A DNA stretch of 64,000 nucleotides from Mesoflavibacter profundi (GTDB lineage Bacteria > Bacteroidota > Bacteroidia > Flavobacteriales > Flavobacteriaceae). A program made the position numbers and the translations under genes. This document shows positions 44,886 to 54,798 of the stretch, piece by piece. The notes under the pieces are model-generated. The model saw only the letters and a program-made list of their open reading frames with translations. It made no database searches and was not told where the DNA came from. Position 1 is the stretch's first letter, and every line of letters begins with the position of its first letter. The DNA is taken from positions 1 through 64,000 of the forward strand of contig NZ_CP061703.1 in assembly GCF_014764305.1 (NCBI RefSeq), read 5' to 3'.

Positions 44886-47204
44886 TCAACGCTTTAGAGC
44901 AAAATGACCTCTATACATATTTCCGTTTAAAAGTGTTAAAACAAACCAATAATCATCAGAATTCATTTTAAATCCATTAAATGTACCATCCCAAAAATTA
45001 TCTTGAGAATTTAGTTGTTTTATTAATACCCCATATCTATCAAAAATATCAATTGTGTAATCACTTTCGGTTTCAAGACTTTTTATAAGCCAATTATCAT
45101 TAAAACCATCTCCATTTGGAGTGAAAAACCTTGGGTAGTAAAGCAAAAAAACATCTTTAGTTACGGTTCCACAATTATATTTATCTTTAACATAAACCGT
45201 TAAATCCCCATGTTTTACATTAGAAAAAAGATTACTTTCTTGATAGTTTATTCCATCAATAGAATATAAATAATCTCCTAACCCTTCTACTTCTATCGAT
45301 ATAGTATTATCATTATTGGTCCAATCACTTATCTCAACACTATTAATTTGTGCAACTTGTGAAATTATAACGTTAAAAAATTTTGTTTCTGTACAGATTA
45401 AATTACCATATATATTAGAAACCTCTACCCAGTATTCACCAGTAGCTTCCAAGGTTATAGAATTTGACACTTCTCCAGTTGACCACAAATAACTATCAAA
45501 ATTATTAGATAAAGAAATTGTAACATTTTGCCCTTCACACAAATACCAATTTTCGTACAACTCAAATTCAGGACTATTCTCATACTTTATTTGAAATTGA
45601 GTAATAGAATTACATTTTGAATTATTTAAATTAAACAATCTAGCATAAATTGTTGTTTCACTTTGCTCAGTTTGAAATGGTGACAAAATAGCATTTAAAC
45701 CATCCTCTGCATCCTGATAACTTAAATGATAGGTTATATCAAATTCTAAATTTGATTGATTTCCTAAAATAAGTTGGTTTTGAGAAGTGAGATCTAAAGG
45801 ATCTCCTAAAACATTTGAACATAAAATAATATCTGTTGGAATGTTTGCTTCTGGAAGATCATGTACTGTTACCTCTTTTGTTTGCGTAATTATATCTGTA
45901 CCATCTACTATAGTAAGTTCTACTTGATAAGTACCAGAAGCGCTATACAAATGATCTAAAGATTGTTGAGTTGAAATTGTTCCATCTCCTAAATCCCATA
46001 AAACAGAATCAAAATTTTGGCTTCCGTTGATAGAAAATGCTGTACTATCACCCAAACAACTATCTGCCACTTCTATATAAGAATAAAAAAATGACTGAAT
46101 AAAAGGAGGCAAACCAGCTTTAGATATACCACCTTCAAGAAAAACTCCGTTATATTCATAATCCACTTGATTACCCGGAGAATTAGGATTATTGATCACA
46201 CCTAAATACTCATTATTAAAATGAGCAACATATATTTTTTTATCTGGACCTAGTTGTAATGCACTATGAGGCAAGTCTCCAAATGACATCCCATTTGTAG
46301 CAATATCGTATCTAGAATTTAAAATATCATTATAATTAAAACTGGACACATCAAATTGAATTATTCCATCTTGAGATTCTGAAACATATAAATATTTACT
46401 ATTAGAAGAAAACTCTACTCCATAAATATAACTTAATGATAAACCTTGATTAAAATCTGTTATTTGAATATTATTACTTAGCTTTCCTGTTGTCGTGTTA
46501 AACTCAAACAACTCTAAAACTTCAGATGAATATACTACAGCTATTTTTGTTCCATCAGGAGAAATTTTCATTGCACCTATATTGTCATATACATCTATTG
46601 GTGAGTGACCTAATTCTGTTACCACTGGAATCATGATTATTCCACTGTTTGTAACTAGGTAACTTACAAATTTATTTGAATTCCCTTCATGAGTAACAAC
46701 CCAAATATCATTACCATTACTATGTTTTATAGCAGAAATTTTTTCAGAAGTTGGTGTATACAACAGCACATTTTTTTGTGCAACTACTACATCTCCTAAT
46801 CCAGAATCTAGTGACATATCTACCAAACTATACCTCAACCCATTAGGTCCAGCTATTTCTGCTAAAGAAAAGACATAATATAAGTTGTTATCACCAGGAT
46901 GAGGAACAATAATTCCTGATTGAGTGCTAGAACTAGCTCCAAGCAAACCAGAACCATTAGGCATTAAATTATGGTTTTTATTCCACACATCTATGCCGTC
47001 TGTATAAAACAATAGATTTCCAGTACTATCCGAAATTGTAGAACATCCTTCGGGAGTATTTAATGCTCCATCTGTAAGAGCGACTGGGTTACCGGAACTA
47101 AAATTAAGACCAGCATTTTGACCAAAATACCAATTATTTGCTTGATTTTGACCAAATATTACTAGTGTAAATAATAAATTTAGTGAAAAAAGCAGATTTT
47201 TCAT
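44886..47204 (-). CDS. Secreted T9SS type B (gliding-motility C-terminal) protein with PKD
   Basis: The 772-residue protein has a signal peptide (about 1-18, ending FGQNQ). The N-terminal half (about 20-370) looks like a beta-propeller with NNWYFGQNAGLNFSS and SPDGTKIAVVYSS. A PKD domain is near residues 395-445 (LWDLGDGTIST). Further Ig-like segments lead to a C-terminal CHU_C/type B T9SS sorting domain (FFTPNGDGFNDNW and WDGTFNGFKMNSDDYWF). It is convergent with the giant protein's gene. Confidence 0.92.
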   Translation of the reverse strand: MKNLLFSLNLLFTLVIFGQNQANNWYFGQNAGLNFSSGNPVALTDGALNTPEGCSTISDSTGNLLFYTDGIDVWNKNHNLMPNGSGLLGASSSTQSGIIVPHPGDNNLYYVFSLAEIAGPNGLRYSLVDMSLDSGLGDVVVAQKNVLLYTPTSEKISAIKHSNGNDIWVVTHEGNSNKFVSYLVTNSGIIMIPVVTELGHSPIDVYDNIGAMKISPDGTKIAVVYSSEVLELFEFNTTTGKLSNNIQITDFNQGLSLSYIYGVEFSSNSKYLYVSESQDGIIQFDVSSFNYNDILNSRYDIATNGMSFGDLPHSALQLGPDKKIYVAHFNNEYLGVINNPNSPGNQVDYEYNGVFLEGGISKAGLPPFIQSFFYSYIEVADSCLGDSTAFSINGSQNFDSVLWDLGDGTISTQQSLDHLYSASGTYQVELTIVDGTDIITQTKEVTVHDLPEANIPTDIILCSNVLGDPLDLTSQNQLILGNQSNLEFDITYHLSYQDAEDGLNAILSPFQTEQSETTIYARLFNLNNSKCNSITQFQIKYENSPEFELYENWYLCEGQNVTISLSNNFDSYLWSTGEVSNSITLEATGEYWVEVSNIYGNLICTETKFFNVIISQVAQINSVEISDWTNNDNTISIEVEGLGDYLYSIDGINYQESNLFSNVKHGDLTVYVKDKYNCGTVTKDVFLLYYPRFFTPNGDGFNDNWLIKSLETESDYTIDIFDRYGVLIKQLNSQDNFWDGTFNGFKMNSDDYWFVLTLLNGNMYRGHFALKR

Positions 47205-47234
47205 TTAAATAGCAAAAGTCTAAAGATAAGGCTT

Positions 47235-48602
47235 TTAACTAAATATATCTGTAAGTTGATTTAAATTAACACTTTCCTGTTCTCCTGTTGACATATTTTT
47301 TAAAGCAAAAGTGTTGTTTTCCACTTCTTTTTCTCCAACTATTACTACGAAAGGAATATTTCTTTTGTTGGCATAATTCATTTGCTTTTTCATTTTAGCA
47401 TTATCAGGATACAATTCAGCATTTACACCTTTATCTCTAAGAATGTTAATAGCTTTTAATGCATATAGCGCTTCTGTTTCACCAAAATTGATAAATAAAA
47501 CTTCGGTTGATTTTGTAATTGTTTCTGGAAATAAATCTAGCTCTTCTATCACTAAATAAATACGATCTAGCCCAAAACTAATACCTACACCACTTACATC
47601 CTTCATCCCGAAGATTCCTGTTAGGTCATCGTATCTACCGCCACCACCAACAGAGCCCATTGCTACCTTTGGTGCTGCAACTTCAAAAATTGCTCCAGTA
47701 TAGTAATTTAATCCTCGAGCTAAAGTAACATCTAATTGTAGTATTGCCGATTTTAAACCAAGCTCAGAAATTGCTGTATTTATAAATTGAAGCTCTTCTA
47801 TTCCTTTTTTTCCTTCTTCAGAAGTACTTAAAATTGACGTTAAACTTTCTACTTGAGTTCCAAAATCTCCCGATAACGAAAATAAAGGTTGAAGTTTTGC
47901 TATACCTTCTGGACTAATACCTTTGCATAGCATTTCTTCTTTTACCTTCTCCTCACCTATTTTATCAAGTTTATCTAATGCGACCGTAAAATCTATTAAT
48001 TTATCGCTCGCACCAATAACTTCTGCAATACCTGATAAAATTTTACGATTGTTAATTTTTATTGTAGCGCCTACTAATTTTAAAGCTGTAAAAACTTCGT
48101 CGTAAAGTTGCACTAGTTCTACCTCTTGCCACAAACTATTACTACCAACTACATCTGCATCACACTGATAAAACTCTCTAAAACGTCCTTTTTGTGGTCT
48201 ATCTGCACGCCAAACCGGTTGCATTTGATAACGTTTAAAAGGAAATTCTATCTCGTTTTGGTGCTGTACCACGTATCTTGCAAATGGTACGGTTAAATCA
48301 TAACGAAGGGCTTTTTCTGAAATACTTGACGTTAATTTATTAGAGTCTTTTTCGTCGTAAGCCTTTTGATCTGCTTTTTTAAGATAATCACCACTATTTA
48401 ATATTTTAAAAATCAAACGGTCACCTTCATCACCATATTTACCCATTAAAGTGTCTGAATTTTCAAAACTTGGTGTTTCTATTGGCATAAATCCAAAACG
48501 CTCAAATTTTGACTTTATCGTGTTAAAAATATAGTTTCGTTTTGCGACTTCTTCTGGATTAAAATCTCTGGTTCCTTTTGGTATGCTTGGTTTTTGTGCC
48601 AT
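47235..48602 (-). CDS. hisS: Histidyl-tRNA synthetase
   Basis: A class II aminoacyl-tRNA synthetase of 455 residues. Motif 1 is near [13 protein letters not shown], motif 2 [23 protein letters not shown] at about residues 127-149 (note only part is quoted by position), and motif 3 [17 protein letters not shown] at about 335. The histidine-A motif [15 protein letters not shown] is at about 295. The anticodon-binding domain is C-terminal. A palindrome covers the region just before its start (48609-48626). Confidence 0.96.
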   Translation of the reverse strand: MAQKPSIPKGTRDFNPEEVAKRNYIFNTIKSKFERFGFMPIETPSFENSDTLMGKYGDEGDRLIFKILNSGDYLKKADQKAYDEKDSNKLTSSISEKALRYDLTVPFARYVVQHQNEIEFPFKRYQMQPVWRADRPQKGRFREFYQCDADVVGSNSLWQEVELVQLYDEVFTALKLVGATIKINNRKILSGIAEVIGASDKLIDFTVALDKLDKIGEEKVKEEMLCKGISPEGIAKLQPLFSLSGDFGTQVESLTSILSTSEEGKKGIEELQFINTAISELGLKSAILQLDVTLARGLNYYTGAIFEVAAPKVAMGSVGGGGRYDDLTGIFGMKDVSGVGISFGLDRIYLVIEELDLFPETITKSTEVLFINFGETEALYALKAINILRDKGVNAELYPDNAKMKKQMNYANKRNIPFVVIVGEKEVENNTFALKNMSTGEQESVNLNQLTDIFS

Positions 48603-48608
48603 ATTAAC

Positions 48609-48626
48609 TTTCTGCTCTAGCAGAAA
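48609..48626 (-). promoter_or_regulatory. Hairpin before the hisS start
   Basis: TTTCTGC-TCTA-GCAGAAA is a perfect 7-bp stem with a 4-nt loop, 6 nt upstream of the ATG. It would cover the ribosome landing region. Regulation of hisS translation is plausible, but there is no further support. Confidence 0.45.
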
Positions 48627-48785
48627 TTTATTTTAATGATTATTTCTAATATACCTCACTTAGACAAGCTAAATGCGATAAATTGATTTATGTTTATCTT
48701 GTTAAAACAATAACAAAAATAGTAGTTTAGTTACAAATAACGAAAGTTAATTACTAGGATTAGTAGCTATTAATTTTTGACAATT

Positions 48786-49256
48786 TTAATTTATTAAATT
48801 GTTCATATACTCGTACAACTCGCCTTTTGTAATTATACTACCTTGTTGAATAAGTTTAAAAATGTCTTGATTTTTATCTTCTGTATAATCTTTTCGTGCT
48901 TGAGCAAATTCTACATTTTCATCCATTAAGTTATTACGTAACCATTCAAATCCTTCAGCTGTTGTAACATCTAGATTCTCTTTATTTATTTTTATACCTA
49001 TAAGATGCATATGATCTTCGTTTAAGGCAAATAAATGGATGTTTTGAGGCGATATATGCTCTAAATATTTTGCTGCAGTTAATACGCCTTCCCAAACTAA
49101 ATCACTAAAAACATCTAGCTCTTGTTCGGCTACTTCGGGTTTATCGGTTTTTATAGTTTGCCACTCATCTGCTGTGATAGATTGTGTGGCTAAAAAATTG
49201 ATAAATTCTTGGTGCAACTCTTCAAATTGTTCTTTTGTTAGTCTTGCGTATTTCAT
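48786..49256 (-). CDS. Conserved flavobacterial protein (possibly DUF6495)
   Basis: The 156-residue protein is acidic and soluble. It begins MKYARLTKEQFEELHQEFINFLA and contains LVWEGVLTAAKYLEHISPQ and FEWLRNNLMDENVEFAQAR. I recall this as a small Bacteroidota family (DUF6495) but am not certain of the number. No catalytic motif is visible. It lies 12 bp upstream of the ATG-distal GDPD gene's neighbour region and is on the same strand as that gene. Confidence 0.65.
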   Translation of the reverse strand: MKYARLTKEQFEELHQEFINFLATQSITADEWQTIKTDKPEVAEQELDVFSDLVWEGVLTAAKYLEHISPQNIHLFALNEDHMHLIGIKINKENLDVTTAEGFEWLRNNLMDENVEFAQARKDYTEDKNQDIFKLIQQGSIITKGELYEYMNNLIN

Positions 49257-49268
49257 TTTTATAATAGT

Positions 49269-50153
49269 TTAATTTTGTAATGCTTTTGCTACTTCAAACG
49301 GTCTATCTGTTGCAATTACATCTATTCCTTTAGATTTCCAATATTTATATAATGTATCAGATTTTGCTTGAGCTTGTTTATCTAAATTCCCCAATGTACC
49401 TAATATAGTTTTTACTCCTATTTTATGTATGGCTTGGTATAAACTATCTGAAGAAAGCCTAGTTCCTGTAAACGCTAACATATTTTGGGTTGGTATTTTA
49501 GAATTTAGCAACCAATCTAATTCATTAGAATTTCTTGCAGAAACTGATAATAATAAATTTGGTGCTAATTGATAAGCTTGTGTGGCTTGCTTTATATCGT
49601 AAGTAATTAATACAACTTGATCTTGCGCTTGTAATTGATCTATAAGTTTTACAATTGCACTGTAATCTACACTTCTTTTTTTGTCTAATGTTAGGACAAT
49701 ATTGTGTGTTTTAGCAAACTCTAACACAGATGTTAATGTCGGAATTTTATAATTAGTAATGTTACCAAAGTCATCTACTAAATTATAGTTTTGTAATTCT
49801 TTATAAGTGTAATTTGTTAATTTACCTGTTCCTGTTGTAGTTCTGTCTAAACTATTATCGTGCATTAACACCAAAATACTGTCTTTGGTTTGTGCAATAT
49901 CAATTTCAAAAATAGCATTAATGCTATCTTTAATATATTTAATAGTTTCTAGACAGTTTTCTGGATAATTTTTTAATCCTTTTCCACCACGATGCACACT
50001 AATTATAGTTGTATCGGATTTGGTGTAAGCAAACTTTTCTAATAAGATTGATTTACTTTTTGGATTTACTTGAGTAGATGCTGTACTATTATTTTGTTTA
50101 CACGAATAACCTAATAATAGTATTACAACTAATAATATTTTATTTAAAGACAC
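49269..50153 (-). CDS. Glycerophosphodiester phosphodiesterase lipoprotein
   Basis: This 294-residue GDPD-family enzyme hydrolyses glycerophosphodiesters to glycerol-3-phosphate. It has a lipoprotein signal peptide with the lipobox LGYSC (C18). Catalytic motifs are VHRGG (about 54), the metal ligands in FEIDIAQT (about 78) and HDNSLDRTTTG (about 94). The linker after the lipid Cys (KQNNS) leaves its membrane side uncertain. It lies 12 bp before the previous gene on the same strand. Confidence 0.92.
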   Translation of the reverse strand: MSLNKILLVVILLLGYSCKQNNSTASTQVNPKSKSILLEKFAYTKSDTTIISVHRGGKGLKNYPENCLETIKYIKDSINAIFEIDIAQTKDSILVLMHDNSLDRTTTGTGKLTNYTYKELQNYNLVDDFGNITNYKIPTLTSVLEFAKTHNIVLTLDKKRSVDYSAIVKLIDQLQAQDQVVLITYDIKQATQAYQLAPNLLLSVSARNSNELDWLLNSKIPTQNMLAFTGTRLSSDSLYQAIHKIGVKTILGTLGNLDKQAQAKSDTLYKYWKSKGIDVIATDRPFEVAKALQN

Positions 50154-50182
50154 GATATAAATTATAGGTATTAATTAAATTA

Positions 50183-50216
50183 AAAAAACCGTTTAGACTA
50201 ATCCAAACGGTTTTTT
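50183..50216 (-). terminator. Terminator after rplI
   Basis: AAAAAACCGTTT and AAACGGTTTTTT flank a loop of about 10 nt. It lies between rplI and the GDPD gene, both leftward, so it ends the rpsF-rpsR-rplI operon. Confidence 0.88.
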
Positions 50217-50235
50217 AATTATGTTTATTTTGAAA

Positions 50236-50688
50236 TTAGTTAGCTTCTGCAACTACATCAAAAGTAAAGTTTTTTACAACTTGTCTGTGGAAACGTAACG
50301 TAGCTTCGTATTGACCAGTACGTTTGATATTTCCTCCAGCTATAGAAACGAATTTTTTATCTAAAGATACTCCTTCTTTTTCTAAAGCTTCTGCTAAGTC
50401 TGCATTAGTGATAGATCCAAATAATTTATCTCCTGCTCCAGCTTTAGCTGTTAATTTTACTTCTATTTCGTTTAATTTAGCAGCTAAAGTTTCTGCTTCA
50501 TCAACTACTTTCTTTTCTTTAAAAGCACGTTGCTTTAAAGTTTCTTCTAAAACTTTTTTAGCAGAGCTTGTTGCTAAAACAGCTTTTCCTGTTGGGATTA
50601 AAAAGTTTCTACCATAACCGTTCTTAACTGTTACAACATCGTCTTTAAATCCTAAATTTTCAACGTCTTGTTTTAATATAAGTTCCAT
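50236..50688 (-). CDS. rplI: 50S ribosomal protein L9
   Basis: L9 bridges the L1 stalk base and helps reading-frame maintenance. The 150-residue length and the N-terminal MELILKQDVENLGFKDDVVTVKNGYGRNFLIP are typical. It is the third gene of the S6-S18-L9 operon. Confidence 0.97.
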   Translation of the reverse strand: MELILKQDVENLGFKDDVVTVKNGYGRNFLIPTGKAVLATSSAKKVLEETLKQRAFKEKKVVDEAETLAAKLNEIEVKLTAKAGAGDKLFGSITNADLAEALEKEGVSLDKKFVSIAGGNIKRTGQYEATLRFHRQVVKNFTFDVVAEAN

Positions 50689-50701
50689 TGTTATGATATT
50701 T

Positions 50702-50998
50702 TTATTTTAATAAATCTGTTACGTATGGTAACAATGCTAAGTGACGAGCTCTTTTTACAGCTACAGACACTTTTCTTTGATATTTTAAAGATGTACCTGT
50801 TAAACGTCTTGGTAAAATTTTACCTTGCTCGTTAACAAAGTTTAATAACCAGTCTGCATCTTTGTAATCTACATACTTAATACCAGACTTTTTAAAACGA
50901 CAATACTTTTTAGTCTTGTTAGTTTCTATATTTAAAGGAGTTAAATATCTAATTTCTCCTTCTTTTTTTCCTTTTGCTTGTTGTTCGATACTTGCCAT
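50702..50998 (-). CDS. rpsR: 30S ribosomal protein S18
   Basis: S18 pairs with S6 on the 30S platform. The 98-residue protein has [18 protein letters not shown] and the RNA-binding [22 protein letters not shown]. Unlike E. coli, there is no priB or ssb gene between rpsF and rpsR. Confidence 0.97.
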   Translation of the reverse strand: MASIEQQAKGKKEGEIRYLTPLNIETNKTKKYCRFKKSGIKYVDYKDADWLLNFVNEQGKILPRRLTGTSLKYQRKVSVAVKRARHLALLPYVTDLLK

Positions 50999-51003
50999 GA
51001 TGA

Positions 51004-51342
51004 TTACGCTTTTTGTTTAAGTTTTTCTCTTCTACGTTCTGCCCAAGCAACAGCATGTTTGTCCATTGCTACAGTTAAGTAACGCATAAAACGCTCGTCA
51101 CGTCTAAATTCTAATTCTAATGGCTCAATAGCTTCTCCTGCTACTTGATACTCAAATAAGTGATAAAAACCACTTTTTTTGTTTTGAATTGGGTAAGCTA
51201 ACTTCTTTAATCCCCAATCTTCTTTAGATATCATCTTAGCGCCTCTAGAAACAAGAAAATCTTCGTATTTCTTTACTGTCTCCTTTATCTGAGTTTCAGA
51301 TAAAACGGGATTTAAGATGAAAACAGTTTCATAATGATTCAT
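51004..51342 (-). CDS. rpsF: 30S ribosomal protein S6
   Basis: The 112-residue S6 has [22 protein letters not shown] and [19 protein letters not shown]. It is the first gene of the operon. A strong promoter with a short leader precedes it. Confidence 0.97.
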   Translation of the reverse strand: MNHYETVFILNPVLSETQIKETVKKYEDFLVSRGAKMISKEDWGLKKLAYPIQNKKSGFYHLFEYQVAGEAIEPLELEFRRDERFMRYLTVAMDKHAVAWAERRREKLKQKA

Positions 51343-51373
51343 AAAAATCTATTTTATTTGTTAAAAATGAGTG

Positions 51374-51404
51374 CAAAAATAGTTCTTTTTATTTAATCTC
51401 ACAA
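51374..51404 (-). promoter_or_regulatory. rpsF operon promoter
   Basis: On the minus strand TTG (51402-51404) and TATTTTTG (51374-51381) are 20 bp apart. The implied leader is about 25 nt, too short for the S6:S18-binding leader motif known in other bacteria. Confidence 0.7.
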
Positions 51405-51488
51405 TAATAACAGTAAAATAATAGCTTATAAATACAATGAGTAAATACACTTTATCGAAAAAAGTTAAAGTTTTATTAAAAAAAACAG

Positions 51489-51533
51489 TTAACCGATGTT
51501 TTTTGGTTTTTAACCGAATTTTTTGTACTATTG
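51489..51533 (+). promoter_or_regulatory. Promoter with LytTR-like direct repeats
   Basis: TTAACCGA repeats at 51489-51496 and 51510-51517, a 21-bp period. LytTR regulators bind such 9-bp direct repeats with 12-13-bp gaps. A TTG at 51503-51505 and TACTATTG at 51526-51533 (one mismatch to TAnnTTTG) make a 20-bp-spaced promoter in the same span. The gene it controls starts at 51562. Confidence 0.6.
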
Positions 51534-51561
51534 TCGATAACTTAACCTAAATACATACGCT

Positions 51562-52257
51562 ATGATATTAAATTGTGTAGTTGTGGACGATTCGGCAATT
51601 CAAAGATTGTCAATAGTTAAACTAATTGAAGGCAATAATAATTTAAACCTAATTGCTGAATATAGTAGTGCATTAGAAACTAAAAACGGTCTTAATACAC
51701 ATAAGGTGGATCTTATCTTTTTAGATATAGAAATGCCTGTTCTTAATGGTTTTGAATTATTAGACGTACTTAATAATAAGCCACAAATTATTTTTGTGAC
51801 TGGAAAAACAGAGTATGCTTTTAAAGCTTTTAATTACGATGCTACAGATTATTTACAAAAACCAATCTCTAGAGATCGTTTTACACAAGCAGTAGAAAAA
51901 GCGGTAGAACAACATAAACTTAAGCAAGATTATAGCCAAGAAGAAGGCGAACATATCTTTGTAAAGAGTAATCTTAAAAAACGTAAAGTTTACATAAAAG
52001 ACATTAAATGGATTGAAGCACTTGGTGATTATGTAAAACTTGTTACAGAAGATACTAGCCTTGTAGTATTATCTACAATGAAAGCTTTTGAAAAAGAATT
52101 ACCTGAAGGAAAGTTTTTAAGAATACACAAATCTTACATCGTAAATCTTGATAAAATTGACAGATTTAATAGTAAGAATGTAGAAGTTGGCGCTTATGAA
52201 ATACCGTTAAGTAGAAACAAGAAAACACAATTAGTCGAAGCTTTAAATAGCATTTAA
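51562..52257 (+). CDS. LytTR-family response regulator
   Basis: The 231-residue regulator has a receiver domain with the phosphoacceptor D55 in LIFLDIEMP. A LytTR DNA-binding domain follows (about residues 135-230) with WIEALGDYVKLVT and FLRIHKSYIVN. The usual partner histidine kinase is not adjacent, so it is probably an orphan here. Direct repeats upstream suggest autoregulation. Confidence 0.92.
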   Translation: MILNCVVVDDSAIQRLSIVKLIEGNNNLNLIAEYSSALETKNGLNTHKVDLIFLDIEMPVLNGFELLDVLNNKPQIIFVTGKTEYAFKAFNYDATDYLQKPISRDRFTQAVEKAVEQHKLKQDYSQEEGEHIFVKSNLKKRKVYIKDIKWIEALGDYVKLVTEDTSLVVLSTMKAFEKELPEGKFLRIHKSYIVNLDKIDRFNSKNVEVGAYEIPLSRNKKTQLVEALNSI

Positions 52258-52280
52258 TTAAATACTTACTCATAATTATA

Positions 52281-52312
52281 AATCCCGTTTCAGAAAATGA
52301 AACGGGATTTTT
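52281..52312 (+). terminator. Terminator after the LytTR regulator
   Basis: AATCCCGTTTCA pairs with TGAAACGGGATT over a 5-nt loop, followed by T residues; also usable by convergent priA. Confidence 0.9.
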
Positions 52313-52324
52313 TATGACATCTAT

Positions 52325-54778
52325 TTAATAATTATCCACATTCATTATTAGGCGTACAGATTTAAAATCTCCAATTGCATTAAAACTTGCCTCTACCCTT
52401 TTTATAGCTTCTTTTGTTTTCCCTAAATGTTGTCCTTGTGGTATTTTAATCAATATATTTTTATGATACTGATTTCTAATTCTTGATACTGGCGGAAATT
52501 CTGGTCCTAAAACATTGTTTTTAAATAATTGCACCAACGCTTTTGTTAACCAATCTGCAGCCAAATTCACTTTATTGTAATCACGATGTTTTATAGTAAT
52601 CTTTATTAATCTATAAAAAGGCGGATATTTATAATTATAACGATCGTCTAACTGCTCTTTATACATTGCCAAGTAATCGTTGGTAGAGACTTGCTGTAGT
52701 ATTTTATGATAAGGATTATAGGTTTGTATTAATACTTTACCTCTTTGCGATGTTCTTCCTGCTCTACCAGACACTTGTAGCATTAATTGAAAACTTCTTT
52801 CGTGCGCTCTAAAATCTGGAAAATTAAGCATATTATCGGCATTCATAATACCTACTAATTTAACATTTCTAAAATCTAATCCTTTAGTCAACATTTGCGT
52901 ACCAACTAAAACATCTAATTCTTGTTGCTGAAAAGCTGTAATTATTTTTTCGTAACCAAACTTACCTCTTGTAGTATCTAAATCCATTCTACCAACTTTG
53001 ACCTCTGGAAAAAGCTGCTTTACCTCTGCTTCTATTTGCTCTGTTCCAAACCCTTTTGTATCTAAATCTGGTGTACCACAAGCCATACATTTTTGTTGCA
53101 TCGCTATACCATAACCACAATAATGACATCGTAATTGTTTACGATATTGATGGTAGGTTAAACTTACATCGCAATTAGGACATTGTGGCGAGTGACCACA
53201 AGTTGTACATTCTACAATTGGTGAATAACCACGTCTATTTTGAAAAAGTATGATTTGTAATCCTTCTTCTAATGCTTCTGTCATTTCTTCTATTAACCTA
53301 TCAGAAAAATGACCTTTCATGCGTTTTCTTTTGTGCTTATCTTTTATATCTACCAGTTCTATATCTGGCATTTGCACATTGTTATAACGTCTTTTAATTT
53401 CCGCTAAACCATATTTACTTTCGGTTGCATTGTAATAACTTTCTAAGCTTGGTGTTGCGCTTCCTAACACTGTTTTTGCATTAAACAAAGACGCTAAAAC
53501 TACCGCAACATCTCTTGCATTATATCTTGGTGCTGGATCAAATTGTTTAAAAGATTGTTCGTGCTCTTCGTCTACTATAATTAATCCTAAATTATTAAAA
53601 GGCAAAAATATAGACGATCGCGCTCCTAAAATTACCTTTGCTTTATTAGAGTTTTCTAAAACATTATTATATACTTCTACTCGCTCGTGTGCCGAATATT
53701 TGCTATGAAAAACCGCCACTTGCTCTCCAAAATAATCTTGTAAACGACTTACTAACTGCGTTGTTAATGCTATTTCTGGAAGTAAATACAAGACTTGTTT
53801 TCCTTGCGCAACAATACTCTCGATTAGTTTTACATAAACTTCGGTTTTACCTGAAGATGTTACACCGTGAAGCAATACTACATTTTGACTTTCAAAATTT
53901 GTATTTATTTGCTGAAGCGCTTCTGTTTGGTATTGGTTTAACTGTTTTGTGTCTTCATTATCTTCTCCTTCGTATTGAATACGATCGGTTTGAATATGAT
54001 AATCTTCTAATATATTTTTATCAATTAAAGTTTTAATGGTTGAAGACGTTGTTTTACTAACCTCTATCAAATCTGAAACCTTAACCGGTTTTTTAGTTTT
54101 GGCAGAAATGGAAAAGAGATTTAAAATCACCTCTTTTTGTTTGGTTGCGTTTTTATTAAGATCGTCTAGTAATGCATTTAAAGCAGCTTCTGAAGTATAC
54201 TGGTTACTTAACTTGACATATCTTACGTACTTTGGTTTGTATTTGTCGTAAATTTCTTCATTTAGAATTATAGCTTCTTTTTCGACTAATCGTTTAACAA
54301 CCGGAAGCACATTTTTTTTATCTAAAATACTTGATATGTCTTGAATTTTTAGCGATGACTGATGTTGTAAGGCTTCGTAAATTAAAAATTCGTCGTCTTT
54401 TAATTCTTCATCATTAATAACGCTATTCTTGTTAGGACTTATAATTGTTTCACTTTCTAATAAAAAAGCATTTGGTAAGGCTGCACGCATAACTTCGCCT
54501 TCTGTACACATATAATATTTAGCAATCCATTGCCATAATTTAAGCTGTTGCTGTGTAACTATTGGCGCTTCATCTAAAATTTGATGTATCTCTTTTGCCT
54601 CATAAATTAAAGGTGCAGTTTGATGGATATTTGCGACTATTCCTGTGTAGATTTTAGTTTTACCAAACGGAATAGAAACACGCATACCGATTTGTAAAAA
54701 CTCACTTTCGGCTTGCGTTATACTGTAAGTAAAGCGTTTTTCTAACGGAATTGGTAAAATGACGTCTATAAAATGCAA
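52325..54778 (-). CDS. priA: Primosomal protein N' (replication restart helicase PriA)
   Basis: PriA restarts stalled forks by loading the replisome. The 817-residue protein has Walker A HGVTSSGKTEVY (about 304), the DEEH box VDEEHEQSFKQFD (about 401), and the zinc-cluster Cys pairs CTTCGHSPQCPNC and CHYCGYG (about 525-560). GRAGRTSQRG is motif VI. The length is normal for Bacteroidota. Confidence 0.96.
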   Translation of the reverse strand: MHFIDVILPIPLEKRFTYSITQAESEFLQIGMRVSIPFGKTKIYTGIVANIHQTAPLIYEAKEIHQILDEAPIVTQQQLKLWQWIAKYYMCTEGEVMRAALPNAFLLESETIISPNKNSVINDEELKDDEFLIYEALQHQSSLKIQDISSILDKKNVLPVVKRLVEKEAIILNEEIYDKYKPKYVRYVKLSNQYTSEAALNALLDDLNKNATKQKEVILNLFSISAKTKKPVKVSDLIEVSKTTSSTIKTLIDKNILEDYHIQTDRIQYEGEDNEDTKQLNQYQTEALQQINTNFESQNVVLLHGVTSSGKTEVYVKLIESIVAQGKQVLYLLPEIALTTQLVSRLQDYFGEQVAVFHSKYSAHERVEVYNNVLENSNKAKVILGARSSIFLPFNNLGLIIVDEEHEQSFKQFDPAPRYNARDVAVVLASLFNAKTVLGSATPSLESYYNATESKYGLAEIKRRYNNVQMPDIELVDIKDKHKRKRMKGHFSDRLIEEMTEALEEGLQIILFQNRRGYSPIVECTTCGHSPQCPNCDVSLTYHQYRKQLRCHYCGYGIAMQQKCMACGTPDLDTKGFGTEQIEAEVKQLFPEVKVGRMDLDTTRGKFGYEKIITAFQQQELDVLVGTQMLTKGLDFRNVKLVGIMNADNMLNFPDFRAHERSFQLMLQVSGRAGRTSQRGKVLIQTYNPYHKILQQVSTNDYLAMYKEQLDDRYNYKYPPFYRLIKITIKHRDYNKVNLAADWLTKALVQLFKNNVLGPEFPPVSRIRNQYHKNILIKIPQGQHLGKTKEAIKRVEASFNAIGDFKSVRLIMNVDNY

Positions 54779-54798
54779 ATTAATTGTTGTTTAAAAAG

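Noticed and set aside
50324-50617. 97-residue frame opposite rplI
   Set aside because: It lies wholly antisense to a well-supported ribosomal protein gene and shows no family features.
52332-52340. TTATCCACA, a consensus DnaA box
   Set aside because: It is a single box inside the priA coding sequence (rc of GTGGATAA in the last codons), far from dnaA, with no cluster or AT-rich unwinding element nearby.
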